Assembly (NCBI GenBank): GCA_032164245.1
Contig: JAVMKO010000003.1
Coordinates: 10,736,651 to 10,800,650, forward strand
Direction of reading: 5' to 3'
Length of the DNA: 64,000 nt
Source: Sternotherus odoratus
Taxonomy: Eukaryota > Chordata > Testudines > Kinosternidae
A program made the position numbers and the translations under genes. Below the pieces are notes generated by a model. That model was not told the origin of the DNA. It saw nothing but the letters and a program-made list of their open reading frames with translations, and ran no database searches. Below, in pieces: positions 33,428-44,410 of this stretch. Position 1 is the stretch's first letter. Each line of letters begins with the position of its first letter.

Positions 33428-33543
33428 GGGTCTCCAGCAGAAGCATGCCCAGCAGAGCTTCCGGGGCGTGGCTTCCTCTGCCCAGAGAGAAGGGTTAACC
33501 CTTGCTGTACCGGTGTGGGGCCGCTCAGCCCCGTCACAGGCAC

Positions 33544-34529
33544 CGAGAATTCACTGGTTGCTTTTGAAAAACTCTGAGCCTCTATTTTGTTACCCTCACT
33601 AGAGTGCGACAGAGGGAGCCCACAAGGGCTACCAGAGATTGCATGCACTTTGGTATTTTGCATATGCTAGCCTTTGCATACAAGCTTTGACTTATCTTTA
33701 GTCTTTGATTTGCTTTAGTCAAACACAAGTTATTGAGCTCAATACCGGGATAACTGGGTGAAATTCAAGGGCCTGTGACATACAGGAGTCAGACTAGAGG
33801 TTCCTTCTGTCCTTAACCTCTGTGAATCTCCTTTCTTCTTCACCACGAGAAAAGTTATTTTCCTCGTGATGCTGGCTGGACAGATGACAAGTTGTCTGGA
33901 CACACAGTACATGTTTTCTTTAAATTAGGTTTTTGTTTGTTATTTTAAGTTTACCACCAGAAACTTGACACTTACTCCAAAAACACAGGTAAGTGAGACC
34001 AGTTTTAGGAATTTAAACTATTCTTAGACTAATCAACCAGAGAAAAATCTGCCGCATTAATTTCATAATTTGACACCACGAATCTTAACCAGCCACGTTC
34101 AAGTGTCTATTTTTACCCACACTGTTGCAAACCTGTTTATTTTTGAGGTAAACTACTTGGACTGCTTTTGCTGTGAGCTAACATTCATGGGATGAAGAGT
34201 TGTTTAACTAACCCATCGGAATAGAAAGACAGCAGCAACAATGAGAGAGCTGTTCTCATTTAAATACACACAGCCTAGCTCACATTTAGCATAAATGGAT
34301 TCACGTTCATTTTATTCTGTTCTACATAGGTTCTTATACCAGCTTCATCACCTCAGGATCTAAACAATTCCCACATTAAGTGACACGACTAACATCAGTC
34401 ACCTGTTGTTTGGTTCTTGATTCCAGTGGAGTCATCAACACTTGTGAGACCAGTGGAGTTGACTCGCGGCTGCCCACGGTAACGAGTCTCAGAGCTCAGG
34501 TCAGGCTACAGTGCTAAAAATAGCTGTGT
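33544..34529. other. Unrecognised non-coding stretch
   Basis: Nothing recognised beyond the right target-site flank. Confidence 0.4.
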
Positions 34530-34790
34530 AGACTATTCTTAGGAAATTTTAAAAATACATTTTGTTTGTTTCACTGAAATTTCCCCTGACTTTTTAGTGT
34601 CTTTTAATTTAAAAAAAGGAAAGAAAGAAATGTTTTCAGTTTTCTAAAACCAAGTTCGGTTAACATTTTTGGTTTTCAGCAAATTTTGCTAACAACATTC
34701 AGGTTTTTGGTAAAAATGTTCAGAAAATTTCATCTAGAGTGAAGGGTTTTTTTGTGTGAAAATGTTCAGCTTCAACAAAAAGCCACATTT
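34530..34790. repeat. AT-rich gaaattttc-type repeat
   Basis: Poly-A/T mixture (aggaaattttaaaaatacat, gttcagaaaatttcatctag) like the other blocks of this type in the window. Confidence 0.35.
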
Positions 34791-37216
34791 TATTACGAGT
34801 CAACAGAAAAATGTCAGCCAACTCTGGAAACAAAAGCTGTGAACAGCAAGTAGGTTAGGATGAGGACGAAGCTAAATTCAATGGACTTATTTTTAGTTCC
34901 TCGTATTTCAAAGTGAGGCAGTGATCCAGGTGCCATAATGCCAGCAGAGCCGCAGGTCTGGAAGTTTATCAATCTTATTCCTTTTGGACCTCTCTCGAAA
35001 ACAGAGTTCCTGTCCTTTGGAGGGACCAGAAACACCACAAGAGCAACCTCTCTTGGGGCAGATCAGCATCAGCCCCAAATAAAACCAGAAAGTGCAGAGG
35101 GATTTGAAAATTCAAGAATCCCCCCCCTCCCCCCCAAATGACTTTTTTCCCAAAGTTCCAAAAAAGATGCCAGTGCTATTTTAGATCATTAAAAAAAAAA
35201 ATGAGTTTACTCATTACATTGAACCTAAAAGGGCAGCCCCTCTCCCCATTCCTCAGCACTATTCTTGGCAGCTTAGCACTATGAGCAAGGAGGGCAGTTT
35301 ATCAGGGCAGATACAATTCATGTTCCCGCTTTCGCTGCATTTGCAGACTCAAGGGACAAATCAGGAAACTTTATGTCAGCAGGAATGTGAACAATAAAGG
35401 CAACATTGGGCGCATGTTAGAAAACTGTTTTGCTGCCTTTTTAATTTTTTGCCCAGCAGTATGATGTGTTAACAATTTTGGTGGTTTAACAGTTCACCCT
35501 TCCAGCATGTTTAGCCATTGGCACATGGAGTTTTTATGCCTTTAACAGTTTTCGTCATTAAAGTGGGTTCCACGGTGTCTTAAAAATTGTTTTCCTTAGA
35601 CTGTGTGTTTGTTATTTTATCTGGTGCAGTTGAAAAGCAGTCCAACATCTCGGCCTTGGAAAATGCACACTGTGAAGATGAACCCAGAAAAGGCAGCAGG
35701 ATTAGCAAAAAACCAAACCCAGGTTCTGTTAGGAACTGCCCGTTGCACTTTGAAGTTTTCTGTTCTAATCGCTAGGAGCTTCTTAATTCGTTCTGAGCTT
35801 GGGAAAACTAATAGCAAATATAAGTGCTGCAAGAGAAACCCCCTTTCTCCAAGATTTTTTTGAAATGGCTTTCATCCCCCTCACAGTCCCCTAAAACTCC
35901 CTGAAAGGAACAGTGCTGGTATTTTATTTTGGAGGAGATTGCAGGGGGTGGCCACGGAAGGGAGAAGGGGGTAGTTATTTCTGGAGAACGGGGTCTGGTT
36001 CTTGTCGGCACAAGAGACACCCAGGTGTTTTCACAGCAACTCCACCACAGGGACCTTTTGGAGCCGATCTCAATTCCTGTTTGCCAAACTACACTTTCAA
36101 GAGGTGTCAGGTATCGAGAACCTGTTCCAAATGCCAAGCCAAGCAATGAAGTAAAAAAAAAGAAGAAAAAGAAGAGGTGGGGGGAGGGAAGGAAGAGAGG
36201 GGTTGGGGAAAATATTCCTTCGAGAAGAAAAAGGTAGTTGTTCCAACTTGGCTGGTTCTTTTTAAAATAATTAGTTAAGCAGTGTATAAAAACAGGTAAG
36301 TCTGTTCTGTATTGCTCAGGGAGTTGGCAGGCCCCTTCCTTCCCCACGTTAGTGGAATTTTTGTGAACCACTAGTTCACAGGACAAGGGAAGGGAATTGT
36401 ATCACCATGACCTAAGGCAACCCAGCTTGTAAGGTTAACCATAATTTTTTAAACTAACATGACCTCTGTTAACCCTTCCACTCCAATCTTTTTTTTTTTA
36501 AGAGAGGAACATGTTTACAAAACCTCTAGAAAGAAAGAAAAAAAAGGGGGCAACGAAACCTGGTAATCTCCCCACCACCACCTCCTTCTTCTTTTTCTTC
36601 TGTGTGTGCATCGATAACCAGTGTTTATGGGGTATCGGTGCACTAGGTCTAAGGACTTGGCTTTCCAATGAGTCATGGAATCATAAAATTAAGCCATGCT
36701 GGGAAGCCAAAAGAATTCTGTTTAAAGTGTGCATTTGGAGGTTTACAGGAATTTTCATGTCTGGCCGTCTGAGTCGCATGTTCTCATAGTCAACATGATA
36801 CATCCTTTTTTTAATGATATTGTTGGACTGCTTTATTTTATTTCACTTACTCACCCGTCTCGCTTTGTTCTGCGGAAGAACTCAGGCCACTTCCTTCAGC
36901 TGGGAAGCAAGGTTGAGCAGCCTTAAGTCTCCCCCCACACACACACCCCAATCTCACCCACCCACCCATGACAATATCTGAAATCTAGCCACTGAAGCCA
37001 ATACCAGCACTACTGTGGCCAGCTGGAAGCAGTAAAGAGTCATGATAGATGCTACAGTCAGCTCCCCATCGAAGCTTAGATGCTGAATGCACCCTAACCA
37101 GAATATGTCAAGCTCCAAGGCACCTGAGTCTGCCTCAGAACTTAAGTAGCCATTTGTGATCTACACAACCCCACTGGATCGAAAACACACAGCCATTTAG
37201 CACAGCTATTTCCTGA
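34791..37216. other. Unrecognised non-coding stretch
   Basis: No gene or named repeat. A purine tract lies at 36150-36235 (gtaaaaaaaaagaagaaaaa). The long minus-strand frame 35808-36386 (192 codons) reads that tract as poly-Phe and has no domain, so I did not call it. Confidence 0.45.
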
Positions 37217-37218
37217 TA

Positions 37219-37355
37219 CCGTGTTTCCCCGAAAATAAGACAGTGTCTTATATTAATTTTTGCTCCCAAAATAACATTACATTATATTACAGCGAGAGGC
37301 AAAACTGGAAGTACGTCTTATTTTCGGGGGATGTCTTACTTTCGGGGAAACAGGG
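37219..37355. mobile_element. Mariner-type MITE, 137 bp, TA target site
   Basis: The left end is CCGTGTTTCCCCGAAAATAA and the right end, reversed, is CCCTGTTTCCCCGAAAGTAA. TA flanks both (37217-37218 and 37356-37357). A further internal tcttattttcgggggatg adds a nested partial repeat. It is non-coding. I recognise the CCCTGTTTCCCCGAAAATAA end as widespread in reptile genomes. Confidence 0.75.
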
Positions 37356-37357
37356 TA

Positions 37358-37825
37358 GGTAGTTATCGGCTATTTTCATTTGAGATTACTCTGGGACATA
37401 ATTTGGGCACTTTGTGTGTATATGTATGAATAGTTGGACTTGAACTCATCTTGGATTGTGCCATTTGGGGAAGAATTGTTGTCTACTCTCTGGAAGCTAT
37501 GCTGATCTAAGCCAGCTGAGGATCAGGATGCCTGAATTTACCCAGGACTTTAATGTCATAGTAATTTGGCCATTCTTAATACACTCGTTCCTTGAAGAGA
37601 TACCTCCACTAATATATATATTAAGAAATTATTACATTAAAGAGGACTGAGGCAAAAAAATAAAAGGATTAGAGGAAAAATCAGGGAGCCAGATCCTCAG
37701 CTGGTGCAAATTGGCGTACCTTCAAGACACTTTATTAGATATCTAGGCACTAATTACTTTTCAAGTAATGTCCGGCACAGCCTTCTAGTTTAGGATTAGT
37801 CCAGTCCAACTATTTTTTTTATATA
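37358..37825. other. Unrecognised non-coding stretch
   Basis: Nothing recognised. Confidence 0.35.
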
Positions 37826-38215
37826 CGGTGACAAGGTAGACTGGGCCCTTCGAGGCCTCCTGCTGGCCGTCTCACAGTCCTACCACACTCTGCCCCAGAA
37901 AGTGGGTCCTCCCGGCCTTCCTAGGAAAGCTGCAGGGAAGAAATCAATCAGAGCCCAGCAGGCTCAGTTCAGAGGAGCTGCAGGGCCTGACCAGGTCAAT
38001 TCCTGGCTAGGATCAGAAGGGATAAGACAGAGGAACTCTCCAAGCAAGGAGGCCTGGGACAGAGCCTGTGCAAACAGGGAACACAAGGTCTGTAACCCAA
38101 AGGTGATGGGTGAAGGTGATGGAATCAAGGGGGAAGCATCCCAGGGATGGTAGCAGCAGCGATTATTAAAGGACGTGGCATGTGGCTGCTATTTGTAGGG
38201 TGTAACTCTCACCTT
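37826..38215. repeat. Possible decayed LTR-type repeat
   Basis: The compositionally distinct GC-rich block (ggtgacaaggtagactggg, gcctcctgctggccgtctc, ctgcagggcctgaccagg) resembles vertebrate LTR sequence in style, but I can define neither ends nor a target duplication. It contains no coding frame with a domain. Confidence 0.25.
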
Positions 38216-38995
38216 GGTACTCCTCTGATGCTGGCCCCCTGTGGGCCACTCTGGCCTGCTAGAGTACATTAGAGTGGTCTGAATGCATTTATATGCATTG
38301 CATCCATGCATGTATCAGAGTGGTCTGAATGCTAGTCCAAGTGGATCCAGATCACTATGTTGCATGGTCTTGTAGAGCAGTTCAAGCTGTAGTTGTTCCT
38401 AATGCTCCTTTCTATTTGCATCTCATCACTTCATTTTATGGGTCACGTGCCTCTGACTTAATCATTTGTTCCCCGAAATAAAGCAAAACAAAGAAGTTAC
38501 AGACTTTGTTCAGTTATAGAAACATGAGGAACAGAAACTACTGATGGTGAAAACTATCATCATCCCATGCACTAGCTCCCAAGGATGGTTCCTCTAGAGG
38601 TACGTCACTAGAAGCTCATGGGTGGGGTGTGGGAGGGTCTGAGAGTTTCCCTACTTGCTCATTTTTGTGTTTCTCATAGGCAAATACCCCTGTTGCAGCT
38701 CTCACCAAATAAACAGCAGCTCTGAGTGCGAAGAAACAACGGTCTGGGTCTGCGATACTTGTTCAAAACTGGAGAGAAAAGACCAAATCTCCCACCAATT
38801 TCACGATCCCTCCACCAAAACAAGTTCAGGAGACTCAGATAAAATAGGCCTCGGATCTCAACACCCCTGATTTTTGGAAAACAAATCACTAACTGATGAG
38901 CTTTGCCCATCTCCACCCAAACTATTTTTATTGTTTAACATTAATATTGCAGTTGGGACTTGATTGTGCTAGGCATGCTCTGTTTAAGACGTCCA
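38216..38995. other. Unrecognised non-coding stretch
   Basis: A short direct repeat (tcagagtggtctgaatgc with a nearby second copy, 38271-38331) is the only structure seen. Confidence 0.35.
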
Positions 38996-38996
38996 T

Positions 38997-39445
38997 GTGA
39001 CAGGGTGCAGGAGTACTACCTAGCCCTGGTGAACAAAGAGTTAACTGCAGCTCAGCTTCTTCCTCCCTTTGCACAGGTGCTCAGGGGACCTATTACCAGG
39101 CTGGCTGCTTGGGGGAAGCAATTATGGGGAGAGTGTCTCTGGGCAGGTAGGAATCCATGCCCAGACTTAGGAGAATTATAAACACTTACCCAGAAGGAAG
39201 TGAACTTGCTGACTTTTCTTTTCTGTTGAGTCATTCCACCACCTACCAGGATGTTAATTCTGGGTGGCTGGGGTAGAGCTCAGACCCTGGAGGAATGCAA
39301 AGAAATATGCATTAACAATGGTGCAGAAGCAGGGAGTAGTAGGATTGCCACCTTCCTAATGGCTGGTAAGGAGACCCCCGAGGTCCTGCCCTCTTCTCTG
39401 CCTCCTCTCCCACGAAGATTCCTCCCCGGAACACTGCTGCGAGAC
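38997..39445. repeat. Possible solo LTR remnant
   Basis: It begins TGTGACAGGGTGCAGG, an LTR-like opening, and a candidate end (gagacaca) lies near 39450. No clear target duplication was found, so this is only a suggestion. Confidence 0.25.
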
Positions 39446-39513
39446 ACATGAGCAACGGGACCCCTGATGGTGGAAGCAGCGATTGCTGCTGTCCTGTCTC
39501 TTCCCTTCCGCTC

Positions 39514-39620
39514 AGGGTTGCCACCGATCTAAAAAACTGGACATCAGGGCTTGTCAAATGGCAGCCAGACACAAACCAGTATCCGGACTGTCTGGTGAAA
39601 ACTGGACGGGTGACAACCCT
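39514..39620. mobile_element. Short two-ended MITE (AGGGTTGCCAC ends)
   Basis: The left end is AGGGTTGCCACC and the right end GGGTGACAACCCT, approximate inverses. Between them are several tccggactgtctgg/aaactggac-type repeats. The style matches the single end at 4146-4195. Superfamily unresolved. Confidence 0.45.
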
Positions 39621-39785
39621 AAGTAGTCGTAATATTACTCTACTATTGGGGCCTTCTGGCCCACTTGCACTAGCCGTTCTACGAACATATGGGGGGAGAT
39701 AGTCCCTACTCCTCTAAGCAGACAAGACAGACATGCAGCGGGAGGAGAAACAGTGGCATAGTGAAGAGAACTGTCTTCAGCAAAG

Positions 39786-40160
39786 GACTAACAAAGGTAA
39801 GTATCCTCACACCTTCTTGTCAACCAATATAGGTCATCTTGACTATCACTACAAAAGGTTTTTTTTTCTCCTGCTAATAATAGCTCATCTAAATTAAATA
39901 GCCTCTTAGAATTGGTATGGCAACTTCCACCTTTTCATGTGTGTGTATGTGTGTATGTATGTATGTATGTATGTGTATATATATATACACACACACACAT
40001 ATATATCTTATTCCTATGTGTTCCATTCTATGCATCCGATGAAGTGGGCTATAGCCCCACGAAAGCTTATGCTGAAATGAATTTGTTAGTCTCTAAGGTG
40101 CCACAAATACTCCTGTTCCTTTTATGGATACAGACTAACACGGCTGCTACTCTGAAACCG
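39786..40160 (+). mobile_element. PLE 3'-end copy, 375 bp, 13-bp target duplication
   Basis: It shares its full length with the 3' region of the GIY-YIG copy (43676-44001): aagtatcctcacaccttctt, ctcatctaaattaaatagcc, ggtatggcaac, gcatccgatgaagtgggc, cgaaagcttatgctg, gttagtctctaaggtgccac, acacggctgctactctgaaa. A (GT/AT)n microsatellite sits at about 39936-40010. The exact duplication gtcttcagcaaag flanks it (39773-39785 and 40161-40173). It is 5'-truncated and non-coding. Confidence 0.82.
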
Positions 40161-40189
40161 GTCTTCAGCAAAGCCACCCAGCATAGCAG

Positions 40190-40365
40190 TAACAGAGCCA
40201 ACGAGAGAATCGGCGTCTCCTGAGTCCCAGTCTAGTGCCCATCCACTAGCCCATGCTGCCTCCTACTTCCTAACAACACGCTAAAATCTCTGCCTAATTC
40301 ACATTCTTGTCCATTCAGATCAGCCCCTGCCTCAGTTTCCTCAGCTGTAACAGAGAACTGTACTC
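40190..40365 (-). repeat. MIR-type fragments
   Basis: 40195-40262 carries an antisense MIR head (ctcctgagtcccagtctagt, cccatccactagcccatgct). At 40320-40365 a sense-like ctgcctcagtttcctcagct block follows. This is probably a rearranged or double copy. Confidence 0.45.
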
Positions 40366-40804
40366 GTAAAATTATTGCTTTAATGAAAAAATATCTCCTT
40401 TTCTCCGTTTCTGCCTGGAACACCTTGAAATTAAATCAGAGTCATGAAGGATACAAGGAAGGTCTGGAACATCTGCCCTATTTCTCTCTTCTTCCACCTT
40501 TTTTCATTGAGTCAGATTTAGTTAAAGCATGCAGGGTGTGCTGGGATTCTTATCCTTACTCCTTCAACTGTAAAGTGAGAAGGGAGGAGGGGTGGAATTC
40601 ATTCCAGGCCTCAGTTTATATTGATACATATTGTGTGCCCCCTCATTCACTAAAAAGGAACTATTCTAAACTTTGAGGCTGAGATTGTCAAAGCTGCCTA
40701 AGGGATGTTGACAGCCAGTTCCAATTTAAACTAATCTATCTCTGAAATATCAGACCATAGAAATCCCAGACTGGGCCCCAAGATTAGTGGATACTTTTGA
40801 CTCT
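40366..40804. other. Unrecognised non-coding stretch
   Basis: Nothing recognised. Confidence 0.35.
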
Positions 40805-40925
40805 AATGTCTCTGTGCCTCAGTCTCCTATCTACAAAATGGCGATAATATCATGCTCTCTTTCCCACAGAAGCATTGTGAAGGTAAATCCATTAACGTTT
40901 GTGAAGCACTCAGATAGAATAGTGA
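40805..40925 (+). repeat. MIR-type 3' half
   Basis: tgtgcctcagtctcctatct, caaaatggcgataatatcat, a cattgtgaaggtaaa block and gtgaagcactcagatag follow the MIR 3' half in order. Confidence 0.65.
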
Positions 40926-42234
40926 AGAGCACCACTGAATGGGCCAGGAGAAAACTAACTGTTCTGTATTCACAGCAGGGTTGGACTAGTGTACAGAAAG
41001 TGAGGCCTAGGGCAACACACTGCTCAATGAAGAGAAAACAAAATACTGAATAGCTGCACACTAAGTGAGCATCATCTATTCTGTGCACTGAGCGATGCAG
41101 GGCACCTGCAGAAGAAATAGTCTATGATCATATAATTAAAGACTGTCTCATGAAGCGTAAGCACAAGGGGACCAAATTAAGGTTGCACAGGCAGCCTTAA
41201 TTCTGGCACTTCCTAACTTCTGAGGGCTTGATTGTGCAACCTGAATAATCTTTTAATGTCATTTTTTGTATGTAATTTCCTAGGTTTTCAACAAACAAAC
41301 AGAGGAATACAGGGTTCTAGTCTAGACTCTGAGGGGAGTGTTCTCTAATGATTACAGACCCTGGACCTGTCCTTCCAAGACTGGTTTCTTCAACTCCAGC
41401 CCCTCTAGGCAGTCCTTGTCCCAGTCTGTCTCCCCTCTTCAGCTCCATATCTCAGTCCCCCCCCTCTTCATCTCAATCCAAACCCTCCTAACCTCCTTGG
41501 CTTCATGTCCTATTCCCCTCTCCGACTTCTCATCTCAATCCTCCACCCCTACCCCAGTTTTTTTGTTACAAACTCCCTCCCAACCACTCCTCCCCCAACC
41601 ACCTTTTATTCCAGTCTCCTGTGTTACCACTACAGGCCAACTCCTCACCCATTTGCATTTGAGTCAGACTGCCATTTCCTTCTCCTCCACACAGTCTGGG
41701 CAACAGCCGGGGCAGTACTGACAGCCCACGAGAAACTCAGTTCCTGTGCTTAGCACCACAGTGGGAGGAACAACGTCAGGGAAAACCTTGCTCAGCCCCG
41801 GCAACGCTGAGCTAAAGCATGTGCAGTGCAGATGGACTCTTTGGAAAATTCAGCTGCCAAGCCCTAATGTGTCTCTACTGAGCATGTGCACACTAATTTT
41901 TTTTTGGGTGGATTTTCACAGGGACGGTAAAGGGAAGCAAGACAAATTGCCCCTCACTATTTTCCACACCACCACCAACTAGGACTTCTCAACAGAAGTC
42001 ATAAGAATGTTTGAACATGGGCAAAATGATGCTGTTTTTTTCCTCCTTACTTTGTTCCAGGAAATAAATGGTCCATTTTGACTGAAATTTTCCAATAAAA
42101 TCCAGGCTCAAAACAACACCCAGAATGGAAAAGGTCACTCTGAATGCTTAAACTTTGGAAAAGTTATAAGCAACTGAAAAAATTCCAATGGGTGCCATGT
42201 TCCACTGCTCTGAGATGATGACTTGCCTCCTGGC
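40926..42234. other. Unrecognised; pyrimidine-rich in part
   Basis: 41390-41710 is C/T-rich, giving long open frames (41338-41721, 127 codons) rich in Ser, Pro and Gln that I consider compositional. 42030-42180 is AT-rich. No gene recognised. Confidence 0.4.
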
Positions 42235-42770
42235 CAGATAGGACAGAGCTAGGATGATGAGCTGCTGGTCACATGGGCCTTAAAAGTAGACAGAGGGAGA
42301 TCAGTGGAGAGGAGACAGCAGAGAAGATAAGACTCTCCTACAAGAACAAACCCTCAGAAGGGCAAGTGTCCGTGAGGGGAAGCCCTGATCCAGGGCCTAG
42401 AAGGAGCAGGTAGATTCCATGGGGAAGAGCTGAATTGCCTGGAGAAGGGAGTCAATGGGGGAAAACCTGCTACCCAAGAAGCAATAGAGAGGAACTCTTC
42501 AAGAGTGGGTTAGTTTCTTGAGCAGAGCCAGGGGTAATGCCAGAAAGAGCACTTCGGTGGAACCTGAGTGGGGTGGAAGATGTATTAGCTTATTTGGACT
42601 TTCAGTTAGACCTTTATGGTACCCCAGAAGGGATTTTGAACTTTTTGAATTGGCTGAAGGGCTGAGCCCTGGAACACCCCTCAGAGACAGATGACTGACA
42701 GGAGGTGCTGGAGCAGAGGATACCAGTGACATTACACCCTGACATAAGCGAGTGATGAGTGGTGAGTGCA
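42235..42770. repeat. Possible decayed LTR or MER-like repeat
   Basis: A purine-rich, G/A-biased block (gagggagatcagtggagagg, cctgatccagggcctagaag) differs from its surroundings in composition. Ends are not definable. Confidence 0.2.
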
Positions 42771-42866
42771 CCTTATAACATGGGTCTTAATGTTGCCGGA
42801 CACTTTCCATTTTATTAACAAAAGACATCCCAACCTGTGCTTCCTATAATGCCACTTCTAATTCAG

Positions 42867-44001
42867 GAATATTTGTGGCACCTTAAAGAGTAACAAATTT
42901 ATTTAAGCATAAGCTTTTGTAGGCTACAGCCCACTTCATCAGAGACATAGAATGGAACATATAGTAGGAAGATGGATTATATATAATATCCATGTATATA
43001 TACATATACACACACATACAGAGAACATGAAAAGGCAAGTCACCTTCAGTCCCCAACTAAAACCTCTCCAGCACATCATCAAAGATCTACAACCTATCCT
43101 GAAAGATTATCCCTCGCTCTCACAGATCTTGGGAGACAGACTAGTCCTCGCTTACAGACAGACCCCCAACCTGAAGCAAATAGTCACCAGCAACCATACA
43201 CCACACACCAAAAACACTAACCCAGGAACCTATCCTTGCAACAAAGTCCGATGCCAACTCTGTCCTTTTATCTATTCAAGTGACACCATCATCAGACCTA
43301 ATCACATCAGCCATGCCATCAGGGGCTCATTCACCTGCACATCTATCAATGTGATATATGCCATCATGTGCCAGCAATACCCCTCTGCCATGTACATTGG
43401 CAAAACCAGACAGTCTCTATGCAAAAGAATAAATGAACACAAATTGGACATCAGGAATTATAACATTCAAAAACCAGTAGGAGAAAACTTCAACCTCACT
43501 GGTCACTCAATAACAGACTTGAGGGTGACAATTTTACAACAGAAAAACTTAAAAAAACAGACTCCAATGAGAAGCTGGTGAACTGGAATTAATTTGCAAA
43601 TTGGATACCATTAACTTAGGTTTGAATAGAGACTGGGAGTGGCTGGGTCATTACACAAACTGAATCTATTTCCCCATGTTAAGTATCCTCACACCTTCTT
43701 TTCAACTGCCTGATATAGGCCATCTTGATTATCACTACAAAAGTTTTTTTTCTCCTGCTGATAATAGCTCATCTAAATTAAATAGCCTCTTAGAATTGGT
43801 ATGGCAACATCCACCTTTTCATTTTCTCTGTATGTGTATATATATCTTCCTACTATATGTTCCATTCTATATATCCAATGAAGTGGGCTGTAGCCTATGA
43901 AAGCTTATGCTAACATAAATTTGTTAGTCTCTAAATTGCCAGAAGTACTCCTGTTCTTTTTTGCTGATACAAACTAACATGTCTGCTACTCTGAAATCTG
44001 T
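42867..44001 (+). mobile_element. Penelope-like element copy with inverted 5' arm and GIY-YIG gene remnant
   Basis: The copy is flanked by cacttctaattcag (42853-42866) and cactcctaattcag (44002-44015), a 14-bp duplication with one mismatch. Its left end (about 42870-42972: tgtggcaccttaaagagtaa, agcataagcttttgtaggct, catagaatggaacatatagt) is the inverse of its right end (about 43845-43955). Between the arms is a GIY-YIG endonuclease frame and a 3' UTR shared with 39786-40160. The reverse-transcriptase part is missing, so it is 5'-truncated with an inverted terminal piece. Such terminal complexity is known for PLEs. Confidence 0.85.
43027..43581 (+). pseudogene. PLE endonuclease domain (GIY-YIG), frameshifted
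   Basis: This frame is the C-terminal part of a Penelope-like element polyprotein. The GIY-YIG nuclease nicks the insertion site for target-primed reverse transcription. From the Met at 43027, the linker RLVLAYRQTPNLKQ comes first, then a Cys pair region (CNKVRCQLC) usual in PLE linkers. The nuclease core follows: VIYAIMCQQYPSAMYIGKTR with catalytic-type Tyr and Gly, then KRINEHKLDI with the conserved Arg and His, and NLTGHSITDL. The frame also opens 25 codons earlier (42952), but those codons read the inverted arm. It ends early at 43579-43581. The expected C-terminal residues continue in the next frame to a stop at 43661-43663, so a 1-nt slip in the A-run near 43545-43560 has broken it. No RT domain is present upstream. 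Dead copy, confidently assigned. Confidence 0.88.
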
Positions 44002-44104
44002 CACTCCTAATTCAGTTTAATGAAGTCTTTCATCACTGGGGTTGCCAGAGAATATTTTATTATTCATTTCCAATCGGCTAGCTATCCAGTGAAACTACCA
44101 AGTT

Positions 44105-44410
44105 TGGGATCAGCTAGGAAGGCCTTGTGGTTATGGCACTGGCTGAGGAGATTGGTGTTTGATTCCTAGTTCTGCTACATAGTCCCTATGAGACCTTTTG
44201 TAAATCAATTAATCTGTGTACCCTAGTTTTCCACCTGGAAATGGGGTTTAAAATGACTCCTTTTTTCCGCTTTTTGTCTGTCTTGTCTATTTAGTTTGTA
44301 AGTTCTTTGTAGCAGATTTGATCTGTTACCACATGTGTACAGGGACTAACACAAAAGGCCTCCGATCTTGGCTGTGATCTCAAGATACTGTTGTAATACA
44401 AATAAAAATC
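44105..44410 (+). repeat. MIR-type SINE with L2-like tail
   Basis: Sense blocks are ggccttgtggttatggcact, gattcctagttctgctacat, agaccttttgtaaatcaatt and ttttccacctggaaatgggg. They are followed by cttgtctatttagtttgtaa, agttctt, and acaggga near cacaaaaggcc, the tail also present at 2865-3000. Confidence 0.68.

Larger units (their letters stand above)
32762..33538 (-). repeat. 5' LTR of the Gmr1-like element (777 bp)
   Basis: It has the same ends as the 3' LTR (TGTGGCGGG ... CCGTCACA on the plus strand). In the element's own direction, the segment before the TATA-like box is only about 110 bp, so U3 is short and most of the LTR, including the tandem array, would be transcribed as R/U5 leader. 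No canonical AATAAA is visible in the LTR. A second TATA-like candidate (TTTTAAA) sits at about 33204-33212. Confidence 0.93.
27497..33543 (-). mobile_element. Full-length Gmr1-like Ty3/Gypsy LTR retrotransposon with its target duplication
   Basis: The element proper is 27502-33538 (6,037 bp), bounded by TG...CA LTRs and flanked by the perfect 5-bp duplication GGCAC (27497-27501 and 33539-33543). Read on the minus strand the order is 5' LTR, primer-binding site, Gag, protease, integrase, reverse transcriptase, RNase H, purine-rich tract, 3' LTR. Having integrase before reverse transcriptase is unlike ordinary Gypsy elements. It matches the Gmr1 group first described from cod. The RT and integrase themselves are Gypsy-type. 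The LTRs differ by 16 substitutions over about 777 aligned bases by my count, so the insertion is young relative to the decayed repeats around it. Three reading-frame lesions make this copy unable to produce a continuous Pol unless frameshifting is used. Confidence 0.92.

Noticed and set aside
35808..36386. 192-codon minus-strand frame with a run of Phe
   Set aside because: The Phe run is an A-rich purine tract read in antisense. No domain or splice support.
41338..41721. 127-codon Ser/Pro/Gln-rich plus-strand frame
   Set aside because: C/T-rich low-complexity sequence. A second open frame overlaps it with the same composition.
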